Origin: Pseudomonas cichorii
GTDB taxonomy: Bacteria > Pseudomonadota > Gammaproteobacteria > Pseudomonadales > Pseudomonadaceae
DNA: 50,532 bases
Assembly: GCF_003700275.1 (NCBI RefSeq)
Contig: NZ_RBRE01000035.1
Coordinates: forward strand, 1-50,532
Direction: 5' to 3'
Shown: one piece after another, positions 40,601 through 46,600 of the stretch
Layout: each line of letters starts with the position of its first letter
How positions within the stretch are numbered: position 1 is the first letter of the stretch
Made by a program: the position numbers and the translations under genes
Notes under the pieces: model-generated
Seen by the model: only the letters and a program-made list of their open reading frames with translations
Database searches by the model: none
Told to the model about the DNA's origin: nothing

Positions 40601-40677
40601 ACCTGCTCGCGCTCGAACAGGAACTGGCTTTGCTCTCTGAAAGCGACCTGCTCGCTATTGTCTCCAAGGATGCCTGA
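25687..40677 (+). CDS. Mycin NRPS part 1 (SyrE-type), modules 1-5, with A-less module 5
   Basis: 4996-residue synthetase. Approximate order: starter-like C1 15-450 (HHLMTDG); A1, code DVWHLSLIDK = Ser; T1 1021; LCL-type C2 (HHIISDG); A2, code DLEHNTTVSK, a Dab code; T2 2083; dual C/E C3 (HHMLGHEGD); A3, code DMKDLGMVDK, similar to Glu code DAKDLGVVDK but with bulkier pocket residues, so probably Asp; T3 3172; C4 (HHIISDG); A4, code DAESVGTIVK, probably Lys or another basic residue; T4 4234; dual C/E C5 (HHLLSEEGD); remnant A5 (4754-4879); T5 near 4923; acidic/Leu-rich helical tail 4960-4996, perhaps a docking segment. No thioesterase. AGGTGA precedes the ATG by about 9 nt. The stop overlaps the next NRPS by 8 nt. 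Predicted product part: acyl-Ser-D-Dab-Asp-(D?)Lys-residue 5. Confidence 0.93.
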   Translation: MASSTSQVLDQETPAYGLASVQQGIWLDQMAHPELPYYNIGMAMEIRGEIDVPLFEKAIQLVAERHDSLRLSLGVQDGVACQRVLPQVDVALEVVDFSAEQNPQAVARAYLREEFRRPFPSLTGVLWSVRLVRCGPQLYYWLTRYHHLMTDGISVMLMGRAVEQAYNGLLMGENDPPQGPSYLSFLEEDQGYLESSRFERDRGFWQEVFAELPPPLLQQRFAVPGSGIAPSAQAQRMIPRKLFNELADFASGQGMSLAHVFMTVISTYFCRTTGVDSIVIGMPVHNRTNARQKATVGMFSSVSPIRLEVDPQSSLMDLMQVTAAQLRRCYRHQRFPIAELNRTLKLAQQGRRQLFDVSLSFESLNGDATLGGQETEIFTQDNGYERLPLAIFVRDYHASDDVYLDFNFNTAFFTLEEVLVIQQRLLSMFEALIEHHTLPVAQFPIMPQAEHDHVLHTFNATQRDYPRDELIHALFEQQVERTPLASAVSDHNGQALSYETLNRRANQLAHQLIALGVVPDSRVAVALRRSNELVIALLAILKAGGAYVPVDPDLPDSRRDYMLDDSTPVAMLTSLALQEQVARADIPVLLVDQQVMDQDVLADFPSSNPKPLELGLQATHLAYVLYTSGSTGKPKGVMNEHRGVVNRLLWARDEYRVNATDRVLQKTPFGFDVSVWEFFLPLLTGAHLYMARPGGHQDPAYLAQVMREQQISLLHFVPSMLEVFLEHGDNQGFGALSRVLCSGEALPRSLQKRFEEQLAPVELHNLYGPTEAAIDVTAWHCQPSDQGDSVPIGKPIANIRIYILDPHGQPTPVGVAGEINIGGVGVARGYLNLPELSAERFVKDPFSSDPDARVYKTGDLGRWLDNGAVEYLGRNDFQVKIRGQRIELGEIEAKLALHEAIKEAVVLARDEASGEKRLVAYFTSTSDAPLDIRELRNHLQDQLPSYMVPAVYVGLDSLPLTGNGKLDRGRLPEPTPHDVISRGYEAPQDYLETTLAQLWQNLLKVPQVGRHDHFFELGGHSLLAIQLISQIRQQLSIELDLAELFAHPTLAELAQVAASAGRSSLPDITVVERNTELPMSFAQQRLWFLAQMEGASEAYHMPSGLRLRGALDSSTLQAALDRVVARHEVLRTRFVPHAAQQALQVIDAEDTGFSLKHIDLSGQVDAEQQMQVLAREEALAPFDLQQGPLVRGTLIRLGETEHVLLVTLHHIISDGWSIGVLTREVAALYDALRQGQADPLPPLALQYADYAAWQRRWLSGEVLERQSRYWKQTLENAPALLTLPGDRPRPAEQSYNGASLPVTFDEELTQALRALGQRHGTTLYMTVMSAWAALLSRLSGQDEVVIGSPMANRTRAEVEPLIGFFVNTLAIRIDTSEQPDVATLLARVKAQTLAAQRHQDLPFEQVVEIVNPFRSLSHTPIFQAMLSWQDAGVGQATLGELQLEDLGLLNDIAKFDLSLDLGESNGRLTGSLEYASALFDAATVQRYIGYFERILRAMAADDTVLLSHIELLDASERQRLLHDLNPAVTAYPHDLTIQRLFEAQASARGHALAVAFEEQRLSYSELNRQANRLAHKLIGLGVRPDDRVAICVERSARMVVGLLGILKAGAAYVPLDPDYPAQRIAYMLEDSTPSVLLSEQSVLERVPQLSIPLVLLDEPLAGRDDNPSIAELRSSHLAYVIYTSGSTGNPKGVMVEHRSLVNYSLDAARLFELNSRDTVLQQNTLNFDLSIEEIFPALLAGATLKPTRSLFGTRQEEDEPVASMLHMTAAHWHTMVAEWHLNPALAERQLQYVRLINVTGDALSAQKLQQWETIRPAHVRLVNTYGPTEATVSCTAAYVEGSAEGSEASGNATIGTPMANTRIYLLDEQHQPVPFGAAGEMFIGGDGVARGYLNLPAITEERFLADPFSEQTDARMYKTGDLARYLPDGRIEYLGRNDFQVKVRGFRIELGEIEARLGSLPGIKEAAVVARADARGEKRLLAYVVPRQGHSVDASQLHAQLTPLLAEYMMPAAFVSLAAFPLTANRKLDRQALPEPSAEAYAKRAHEAPQGATEILLAQVWQQVLGLEQVGRNDHFFALGGHSLKAVSLIERLREQGLSADVRAVFSAPLLRDMAAAIESSSQSLFVAPQNLIPQDCTALTPDMLPLVQLSQQHLDTLVDRVQGGAANIQDIYPLVPLQQGILYHHMLGHEGDAYLVRSLIEFDDRARLDAFLDALQQVIDRHDILRSSVQWSALPQAVQIVQRQATLPVETLSLKGDESALQQLQKASDPRHLRMDLTRAPLLSARIVHDPQSQRWLLALLDHHLISDHVSLAIILEEIQTIMQERGEFLPAPLPYRDFVAQTLASPAELHEGYFSERLAQIDTPTAPFDLLDVQGDGADVSEISQYLPAALGQAIREQARRQAVTPAVLFHAAWAQVLARCTDQSDVVFGTVVSGRLQGSSGSERALGVFINTLPVRISVGGQTAGELLRDVARDLGQLLGHEQASLALAQRCSGVPASMPLFTTLLNYRHQTDGGSLANDETVLQWDGVNFISNEARTNYPIEVAVADEGEGFSLTTQAAAGVDPQRVASYFIQAVNALVEALQQAQQQLAETLDILPEAERQLVLNGFNQTASDFGTPRLLQSLFEEQVLARPDAIALVHEQQQLSYAQLNRRANQLAQRLLVHGIQPEQRVAICAERGVEMIVALLAVLKAGGAYVPVDPNHPTERIAFILKDSAAKVLLCQQALTAHMPAARYCPALILLDEHDPLTIDNDPQYDENFDPESLGLSPENLAYVIYTSGSTGQSKGVMVEHRSVFNFSQVMARTTHSHCPAQANVALNAGFYFDMSIKGIAQLLFGHRLIIIPPLIRASGHELLDFLEQHQVHAFDSTPSQLDTLLAAGLLERSSYQPVSVLLGGEALNAATWDKLRQSRNIHFYNMYGPTECTVDASLGLISELGERPSIGKPLANMQVLVLDRRGQPVPVGVTGELHIGGAGVARGYLNNPQMTAERFFANPFSDDPQARLYKTGDLGRWKADGSLEYAGRNDFQVKIRGFRIELGEIESALLACPAVREAVVIAREDNPGESRLVAYVCGESTSAEELRALLLNRLPEYMIPSAFVQLAAMPLTANGKLDRRALPAPGQEALASRTYEAPQGEVEQAIAQIWQDLLHVERVGRNDGFLELGGHSLLSVQLQARLHTELGVEIDLRTLFAQASLQDLAAYVAQADQSSSQAIALADRQQPLPVSLAQQRLWFLDQLDRNASAAYHIPALLRLSGELDRNALHRALARIVERHESLRTTFERHGTQVRQHIAAADTGITISETTLGQPLDSLALQRMAEEEVARPFDLAKGPLVRAHLVRVSDDQHLLWVTLHHIISDGASLGVLIDEFSALYSAFVRGEADPLPALAIQYADHAVWQRQWLSGSRLQAQKDYWQQHLQGAPTLLELPTDRPRPLVQSHAGGQYNLVLPSELTAGLRALSRRHGNTLFMTLMAGWAALLSRLSGQTDIVIGTPVANRQREETEGLIGFFVNTLAIRVQLDDEPSVTQLFEQVKASTLGAFSNQELPFELVVETLNPARSLGHSPLFQSMLALKNADAESAVQLPGLILSAEDYQHQSTQFDLSLSLTDDGRDLTGSVEYASDLFDHSTIERFMAHFQTLLGGLLGNDLQSVSRLPVLTEDEREELLHGFNATERPLPGKPCIHELFEQQVNNRPGQLALIFEGQQLSYAELNAEANRLAHYLLATGIQPDDRVALAIARGPRLIVALLAILKAGAAYVPLDPAYPAERLAFMLRDSAPRALLCEHEALQRLGELPAGLQLITLDDELQPWTGLDDSNPDAAVLGLTASNLAYVIYTSGSTGTPKGVMLEHAGLHNEVAAICKLTGLSAGERSLQFASVNFDASTEEIFGALVSGATLVLRSDAWLTYARNFWALCAQNSLNVVSLPTRFWQQLAQDQETLIPEHVRVVVIGGEEVSTEAVQQWFARPGHTPRLLNTYGPTEATIVTTAAEVQPREMPDRSIGRPLDNTRVYVLDRHGEPLPIGVVGELYIGGAGVARGYLNQPQLSAERFPVCPFSTDRQRMYRTGDLGRWMPDGTLQFLGRNDDQVKIRGLRIELGEIENALAACPGVRQAVVLARDDSPGQNRDLRLVAYLCGEPLAVEQLRAHLLERLPEFMVPSAFVQLDALPLTPNGKLDRRALPAPDQQAFTSRRDEAPQGETEIVLARLWEELLGLEKVGRHDRFFELGGHSLMAVTLIERLRQLGLSADVRNVFSAPSLHELAATLQHGNVLQFETPANPIKAGCTELTPDLLPLVEISQSHIDHIVTQVPGGAANIQDVYPLVPLQQGILFHHLLSEEGDTYLVRSVLEFSERATLDAFLGALQQVIDRHDSLRTSVHWNGLPQPLQVVQRTARLTVNNLELSGDDIRGQLDRATEPRRQRIDLGQAPLIHAHVTHDPHAQCWLLTLLDHHIINDHVSLGIVLDEIRTIMNGDGAQLAEPQPYREFVAQTLASPVELHEEYFRRRLADVESPSAPFDILDMQGDGNDIQSHSLTLDEDFSQRLRTQARSRGVLPAAILHAAWAMVLARGTGRDDVVFGTVVSGRLQGGAGAQSAVGMFINTLPVRVQLAGYNVHELIDATHQDLSELLGHEQTALTTAQRCSSVDSGLPLFTSLLNYRLHTQAARGLADWPGIRVLTDVDNGDYPMSLSVDEYPQHLTLTLQSVPAIGAQRIAGMTLKALTLLVEALADNPDTTLAELDPLANEERQRVLAEFNRMHADYPPGCSLHQLAEAQSPGQPVSNSNIYLLDPHLRPVPFGVTGEMYIAGHGVDPSLDASHAERFLTDPFSAAADAQMYKTGDLLRYRPDGSLEFMGRNDAQARASASANGKPGRRQLQASAQRAHEAPNGETEQLLANIWADLLGFERIGRNDSFFELGGHSLTAVQLSLRIREETGVDVPLRSLFEQNSLMALADHINTLQLALYDADDLLALEQELALLSESDLLAIVSKDA
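33478..33845. repeat. Long direct repeat, copy 1 (C3/A3 junction, module 3)
   Basis: Matches 49943-50310 without a gap (constant offset 16465), roughly nine bases in ten or better by eye. It covers the end of the dual C/E domain and the start of the A domain, from ILPEAERQ to FILKDS. Protein similarity continues to the A3 core motif. Confidence 0.85.
39945..40335 (+). other. Vestigial adenylation domain of module 5
   Basis: Between C5 and T5 only about 130 residues remain of an A domain that is normally about 500. After the usual entry (FNRMHADYPPG...HQLAEAQ) the frame jumps straight to the A5/A6 region (NIYLLDPHLRPVPFG, GEMYIAGHGV), keeps A7 (MYKTGDLLRY) and the first half of A8 (FMGRNDAQ). 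It then jumps again to a decayed A10 (NGKPGRRQL for NGKLDRRAL). Motifs A1-A4, the ATP-binding A3 loop, all pocket residues and A9 are missing. The GYLNRPELT segment after A6 is also shortened. The reading frame is intact on both sides, and T5 keeps GGHSL. The domain cannot adenylate. Confidence 0.9.
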
Positions 40678-43600
40678 ATTGAACGACCGTAACGAAAGTC
40701 TCGACCAGTTGAAACGCGCTGCCCTGCTGCGCCTGCTCCAGCAACGTGGTGCCAGCCGTAACGAACGGGCACCGCAGGATGTGATCGAACCGGCAGACCG
40801 CAGCGCAGCATTGCCGCTGTCGTTCGCCCAGCAGCGTCTGTGGTTCCTCGACCAGCTCGATCACAGCGCCAGCGCCGCCTATCACATGCCGGCGGCCTTG
40901 CGCCTGACCGGCAGCCTGGACAGGGTTGCGCTCAAGTCCGCCCTCGATCATCTGGTAGCGCGGCACGAAAGCCTGCGCACGACCTTCGAGCAACAAGGCG
41001 AGCAAGCGGTGCAGGTCATCGCCAGCGCCGCTTGTGGCTTTGCGCTGGTGGAACAGGACTTGCGCGATCAGTCACCTGAACAGGCCCGCCTGAGCGCCAC
41101 CCGGATCAGCGAAAACGAGGCTGCGGCGCCCTTCGACCTGCATCAGGGGCCGCTGATTCGCGGGCGCCTGGTGCAATTGACCGACGATGAATACCTGCTG
41201 CTGATCACCCAGCATCACATCATCTCCGATGGCTGGTCGATCGAAGTGCTGGTCAGTGAGTTCTCGGCCCTGTATCAGGCCTTTGTCGAGCGGCAGCCAA
41301 ATCCGCTGCCCGCATTGTCGATCCAGTATGCCGACTATGCTGCCTGGCAACGCCAGCGCATGAATGGCGAGTTGCAAGCACAGCATATCGAGTTCTGGCG
41401 CAACCACCTGAGCGGTGCCCCGGCGCTGCTGACGCTGCCTACCGACCGGCCTCGCCCGCCCGTGCAAAGCCATGAAGGCAGCACCCTGAAGTTTACGCTG
41501 CCCAAGGATCTGTCCCGGGCCATCGGCGCCTTTGCCCAATTGCGTGCCGCAACCCCGTTCATGACCCTGATGGCGGCCTGGGCCGTGCTCTTGACCCGCG
41601 TCAGCGGCCAGCAGGACGTGGTGATCGGCACCGTGGCCGCCAATCGCGACCGGCAGGATGTGCAGGGTCTGATCGGTTTCTTTGCCAATACCCTGGCCTT
41701 GCGCGTCCGTTTGCAGGCGGACCCGAGCCTCGATGAAGTCATGGCCCAGGTGCGCAACCTGCTGCTGGAGTCCTCGACTTATCAGGACACACCTTTCGAC
41801 CTGGTGGTCGAAGCGCTCAAGCCGCCGCGCAGTGCCAGCCACAGCCCGGTGTTCCAGACCATGCTCTACACCAACGCCGGGAATGACGCCGAACAACTGC
41901 GCCTGCCGGGCCTGACCCTGGAGTTCCTGTCTTCGCGCCAGGAAGACACCCAGCACGATCTGTCCCTGCACATCGATGAAGGTGGCGAGCAACTGGTGTG
42001 CAGCCTGTCCTATTCCACGGCGCTGTTCGACGTTTCCAGCATCGAGCGGCTGGCCGCACGCTTCGAGCGGGTCCTGCGCCATTTCACCGAGGCGCCACAG
42101 ACCCGAGTCGGTGCGCTGGACCTGGATCCGGCTCTAGAACTGCCGCAAGTGCTGCCTGTCAGCCAGGATGCTCCAGAAATGCCGCTGTCGTATCACCAGG
42201 AACGTATCTGGTTCGTCGACACCTTTGAAACCGGCTACCTGTATGACGCCAACCCGATCTACCACAATATTCCGCTGCTGCTGGAACTGAGCGGTGAAAT
42301 CAATAACACCGCTCTGCAGACCGCTCTCAATGAGCTGATGAGCCGCCATGAAATCCTTGGTTGCCGGGTACTCAGCGATGGTGCCCGAGCCTGGCAGCGC
42401 TTCGAGAAGCATGCCTCGCTGCCGCTGAACTGCCTGCGGGCTGACGCCGGACAATGTACTTCCATTGCCCTGGAAGATGCGCTGCAGCCGCTGCATATGG
42501 ACGGCGGAGCCCTGATCAGGGCGACCCTGGTGCAGGACGGCAGCCAGCAAGCGGTACTGGCGATCACGGTTCACCACCTGCTGGCCGACCGTGCCTCGAT
42601 GCAGATCATCAGGCGCGACCTGCTGGAGCTGTATGACGCGGCTTGCTCGGAACGCGCAGCACAGCTTCCCGAACTGGCGCTGACCTATGCTGATTTCGCC
42701 CAGTGGCAGCGTCAGTTGCCGGCCGCCACGCTTGAGTCCTTGCGCTCATTCTGGACCTATCAGTTGCGCGGCAAGCTGCAACCCATGGAACTGCCGCTCA
42801 ATCGTCCACGTGCAGCGGTTCATGTGTTCACTCCAGCCACGGATTGCTTTGTACTCACCCCAAGGCAGGTCAAGGCCATCGAGGCCGCTGCCAGTCGAGC
42901 TGGCGTTTCCACACAGAGCCTGGCGCTCAGCGCATTCATGGCCCTGTTGCGTCGTTATGCCGGACACGATGAACTGGTGGTCGGCACCACTGCTGCCTGC
43001 CGGGAAGACCAGGCGCTGCAGAATCTGGTCGGCCCGCTCGGCAACCTGTTGGTACTGCGCGGTGCCTGTGATGCAAACACTTCGCTGCAGGGCTTGCTGG
43101 CCCAGACCGCGACCAGGCTGGATCAGGCCTACAAACACCGCTTCATGCAGTTTGACCAACTGGTGCTGGCCCTGAACCCCGACAAGGACATGAGCCGCAC
43201 CGCACTGTTCGACGTGCTGTTCAACTTCGAGCAATCCGCGCAGACGGCAGACCGGGTGGCAGGCCTTGAGGTGCGCACCCTGGAAAGCAGCCTGGGCTTT
43301 GGCAAGAACGACCTGCATCTGTTGATCGTGGCTGGCGAAGAACAATGGCAAGGCCATATGACCTACAACGCCGACTTCTTCGATGCCGATTTCATCGCGC
43401 AACTGCTACAGCATTTCGTGCGCCTGCTGGACGCCTTTGCCGACGACAGCGAACAGCCGGTGGATGATGTCACCCTGCTGGATCAACAGGAAAAGCTGGT
43501 CCAGGCTCTGCACTGGAACGATACCGAGGCCGCCTACCCTGCGGACGCGACCCTGCATCAACTGTTCGAGGCGCAGGTCCTGGTCACGCCGGAACACATT

Positions 43601-46600
43601 GCTGTCAACAGCGATGCAGGCCAGCTCAGCTACAAGGCCCTCAACCAACGCGCCAACCAGTTGGCTCACCGCTTGCGTGCCCGTGGCGTCGAGGCCCAGG
43701 AACTGATCGCGATTCTGCTGGACCGCTCTCTGGACATGATTGTCAGCACCCTGGCGGTACTCAAGGCCGGAGCGGCCTATGTACCCATCGATCCGGCATC
43801 GCCGGCCGAGCGTGTGGCCTACATCCTCAAGGACAGTGGCGTGCGCAAGATCATCGCCAGCGCAGAAACGGCCGGAGCGCTGGTCGATACAGCGCTTGAG
43901 GTCTTCGATCCTGCTGCATCGAGCGCCGAATCCAGCCATTCCACGAATCTGGAAAACCTCACTGCACCCGAGCACTTGTGCTACGTGATTTACACCTCGG
44001 GCTCCACCGGCCAGCCCAAGGGCACGCTGCTGGAACACCGCAACGTGGTGCGCCTGCTGCATAACAGCCGCAGCCCTTTCGACTTCGGCAGCGACGATGT
44101 GTGGACGCTGTTCCACTCCAACGCCTTCGATTTCTCGGTCTGGGAAATGTTCGGTGCCTTGCTGCATGGCGGACGTCTGGTGCTGGTCCCGGAACCGGAA
44201 CGCCGTGACCCGCAACAGTTTCTCGACTTCCTGGAGCGCGAGCAGGTCAGCGTCCTCAATCAGACTCCATCGGCCTTCCTGCCGCTCAGCGAAGCGGCGC
44301 TTGGACGCCAGGGAAATGCTCTGCGCGCCTTGAAATATGTGATCTTCGGTGGCGAAAGCCTGGAAGTGAACCGTCTCGCGACGTTCCACGAGGCGTTCCC
44401 CGAGGTGGCGCTGATCAACATGTACGGCATCACCGAAACCTGTGTGCATGTGACCTGGAAACACATCCAGGCCGATGACATCAAACTCGGCATTTCCAAC
44501 GTGGGACGGCCGATTCCGACCACCGTGACCTACGTCATGGATGCCAGGCAGCGCCTGCTGCCGGTCGGCGTACCTGGGGAAATCTGTGTCGGTGGCCTGG
44601 GCGTCGGACGCGGCTACCTGAACCGCCCGCAACTCACTGCCGAGCGTTTTATCGCCGACCCTCTGCGCGCCGGCGAGCGCCTGTACCGCTCGGGCGACCT
44701 GGGCAAGCTGCTGAGCACTGGCGAGATCGTGCACCTGGGGCGCATGGACGCTCAGGTCAAGATTCGCGGTTTCCGTATCGAACTGGGCGAGATCGAGGCC
44801 AAACTGCTGGCCTGCGACGGCGTGCATGAAGTGCGCGTACTGGCCCGCGACGACAACCGTCAGGGCAAACGCCTGATTGCCTATCTGATTCCAGAGCCGG
44901 GTACAGTGATCGAAGTGGCGGCCCTGCGCAAGCAACTGGGCGCGACCTTGCCGGACTACATGGTGCCCAGCGCCTTTGTCAGCCTGAACGCCTATCCGCT
45001 GACTGCCAATGGCAAGCTGGATCAGGACGCGCTGCCCGCTGCGGGTGTCGACTCGATGTCCGAGCGCGGCTATGAAGCGCCTCAGGGCGCTACCGAACAG
45101 GCTCTGGCGCAGATATTCCAGGAACTGCTGGGCATCGAGCGCGTCGGTCGCCGTGACGGCTTCTTCGAGCTGGGCGGTCATTCGTTGCTCGCCGCACAAC
45201 TGGTGTCCCGCGTGCGCCAGGTACTGGGCGGTGAGCTGATGCTCCGGGAGCTGTTCAGTCATCCGACCGTCGAGGAACTGGCCAGGGTCGTTGGTACGCT
45301 GGAGCAAGCCACCACGCTGGAGATTGCGCCCGCCGACCGCAATGCACCGCTGGTTCTGTCCTTTTCCCAGCAGCGCCTGTGGTTCCTCGATCAACTGGAC
45401 CCCAATGCCAGCATCGCTTACCACATGCCCGCCTCGCTGCAATTGCGCGGCGAACTGGACACTCAGGCGCTGAAAGCGGCGCTCGATCATCTGGTGGCAC
45501 GTCACGAAGGCCTGCGCACCACCTTCCAGCGCAATGGCGAGCAGCCGCTGCAACGAATTGCCGCGCCTGACAGCGGCTTCACCTTGAGCGAACACGACCT
45601 GCGCGCCCTGCCCTTTGCCGAATCCCAGGCCAGCGCCGCACGGATTGCCCAGCGCGAGGCTTCGGCACCTTTCGACCTGCAGCAAGGCCCGCTGATTCGT
45701 GGCAGCCTGGTGCGCCTGGCCGACGATGAATATCGTTTGCATATCACCCAGCACCACATCATCTCCGATGGCTGGTCCGTGGGTGTGCTGGTCAAGGAGT
45801 TTGCGCAGCTCTATGCGACCTTCAGCCAGGGGCTCACGCCCTCGTTGCCGCCACTGGCGATCCAGTACGCCGACTATGCCGCCTGGCAGCGGCAAAACCT
45901 GGCCGGGCCGCAACTGGCCGAGCAGCTTGAGCAATGGCGCGAACACCTGAGCGGCGCACCGACACTCTTGAGCCTGCCTGCCGATCGGCCAAGACCTGCA
46001 CTGCAAAGCTACCGCGGCACCGATGTACCGGTGCAACTGAGCCCGCAACTGCTGGCTCGGCTGGAAGACTGCTGCAAGCAGCACGACGTCACCCTGTTCA
46101 TGGTCCTGCTCAGTGCCTGGTCGGTGCTGATGGCGCGCCTCGGCAACGAGCGCGATGTGGTCATCGGCGTACCCTCCGCCAACCGCGGCAATGCACAGCT
46201 GGAGCCGCTGATCGGCTTTTTCGTCAACACACTGCCGGTGCGCGTGCAATTGCAGGACAGCCCGAGTGTGACGCAACTGCTGGGCCAGGTCAGAGACACG
46301 CTGCTGGCAATCCATGAGCGCCAGGAAGTACCTTTCGAGCACGTGATCGATGCCTTGCAACCGCCTCGCTCGCTGAGCCACAACCCGCTGTGCCAGGTGG
46401 CATTGTCGCTGAACAACACCCCGGACGATGGCGCGCTGGAACTGCCGGGCCTGAGCCTGACTGCCCTGAATCAGGCCCAGGAAACCTCGCAGTTCGATCT
46501 GATGCTGTCCCTGGCGGAAAACGCCGGAACCCTGAACGGGGTGATTCAGTACGCCACCGACCTGTTCGACCGCGCCACCGTGGAGCGTTTCGCCCAGTCC

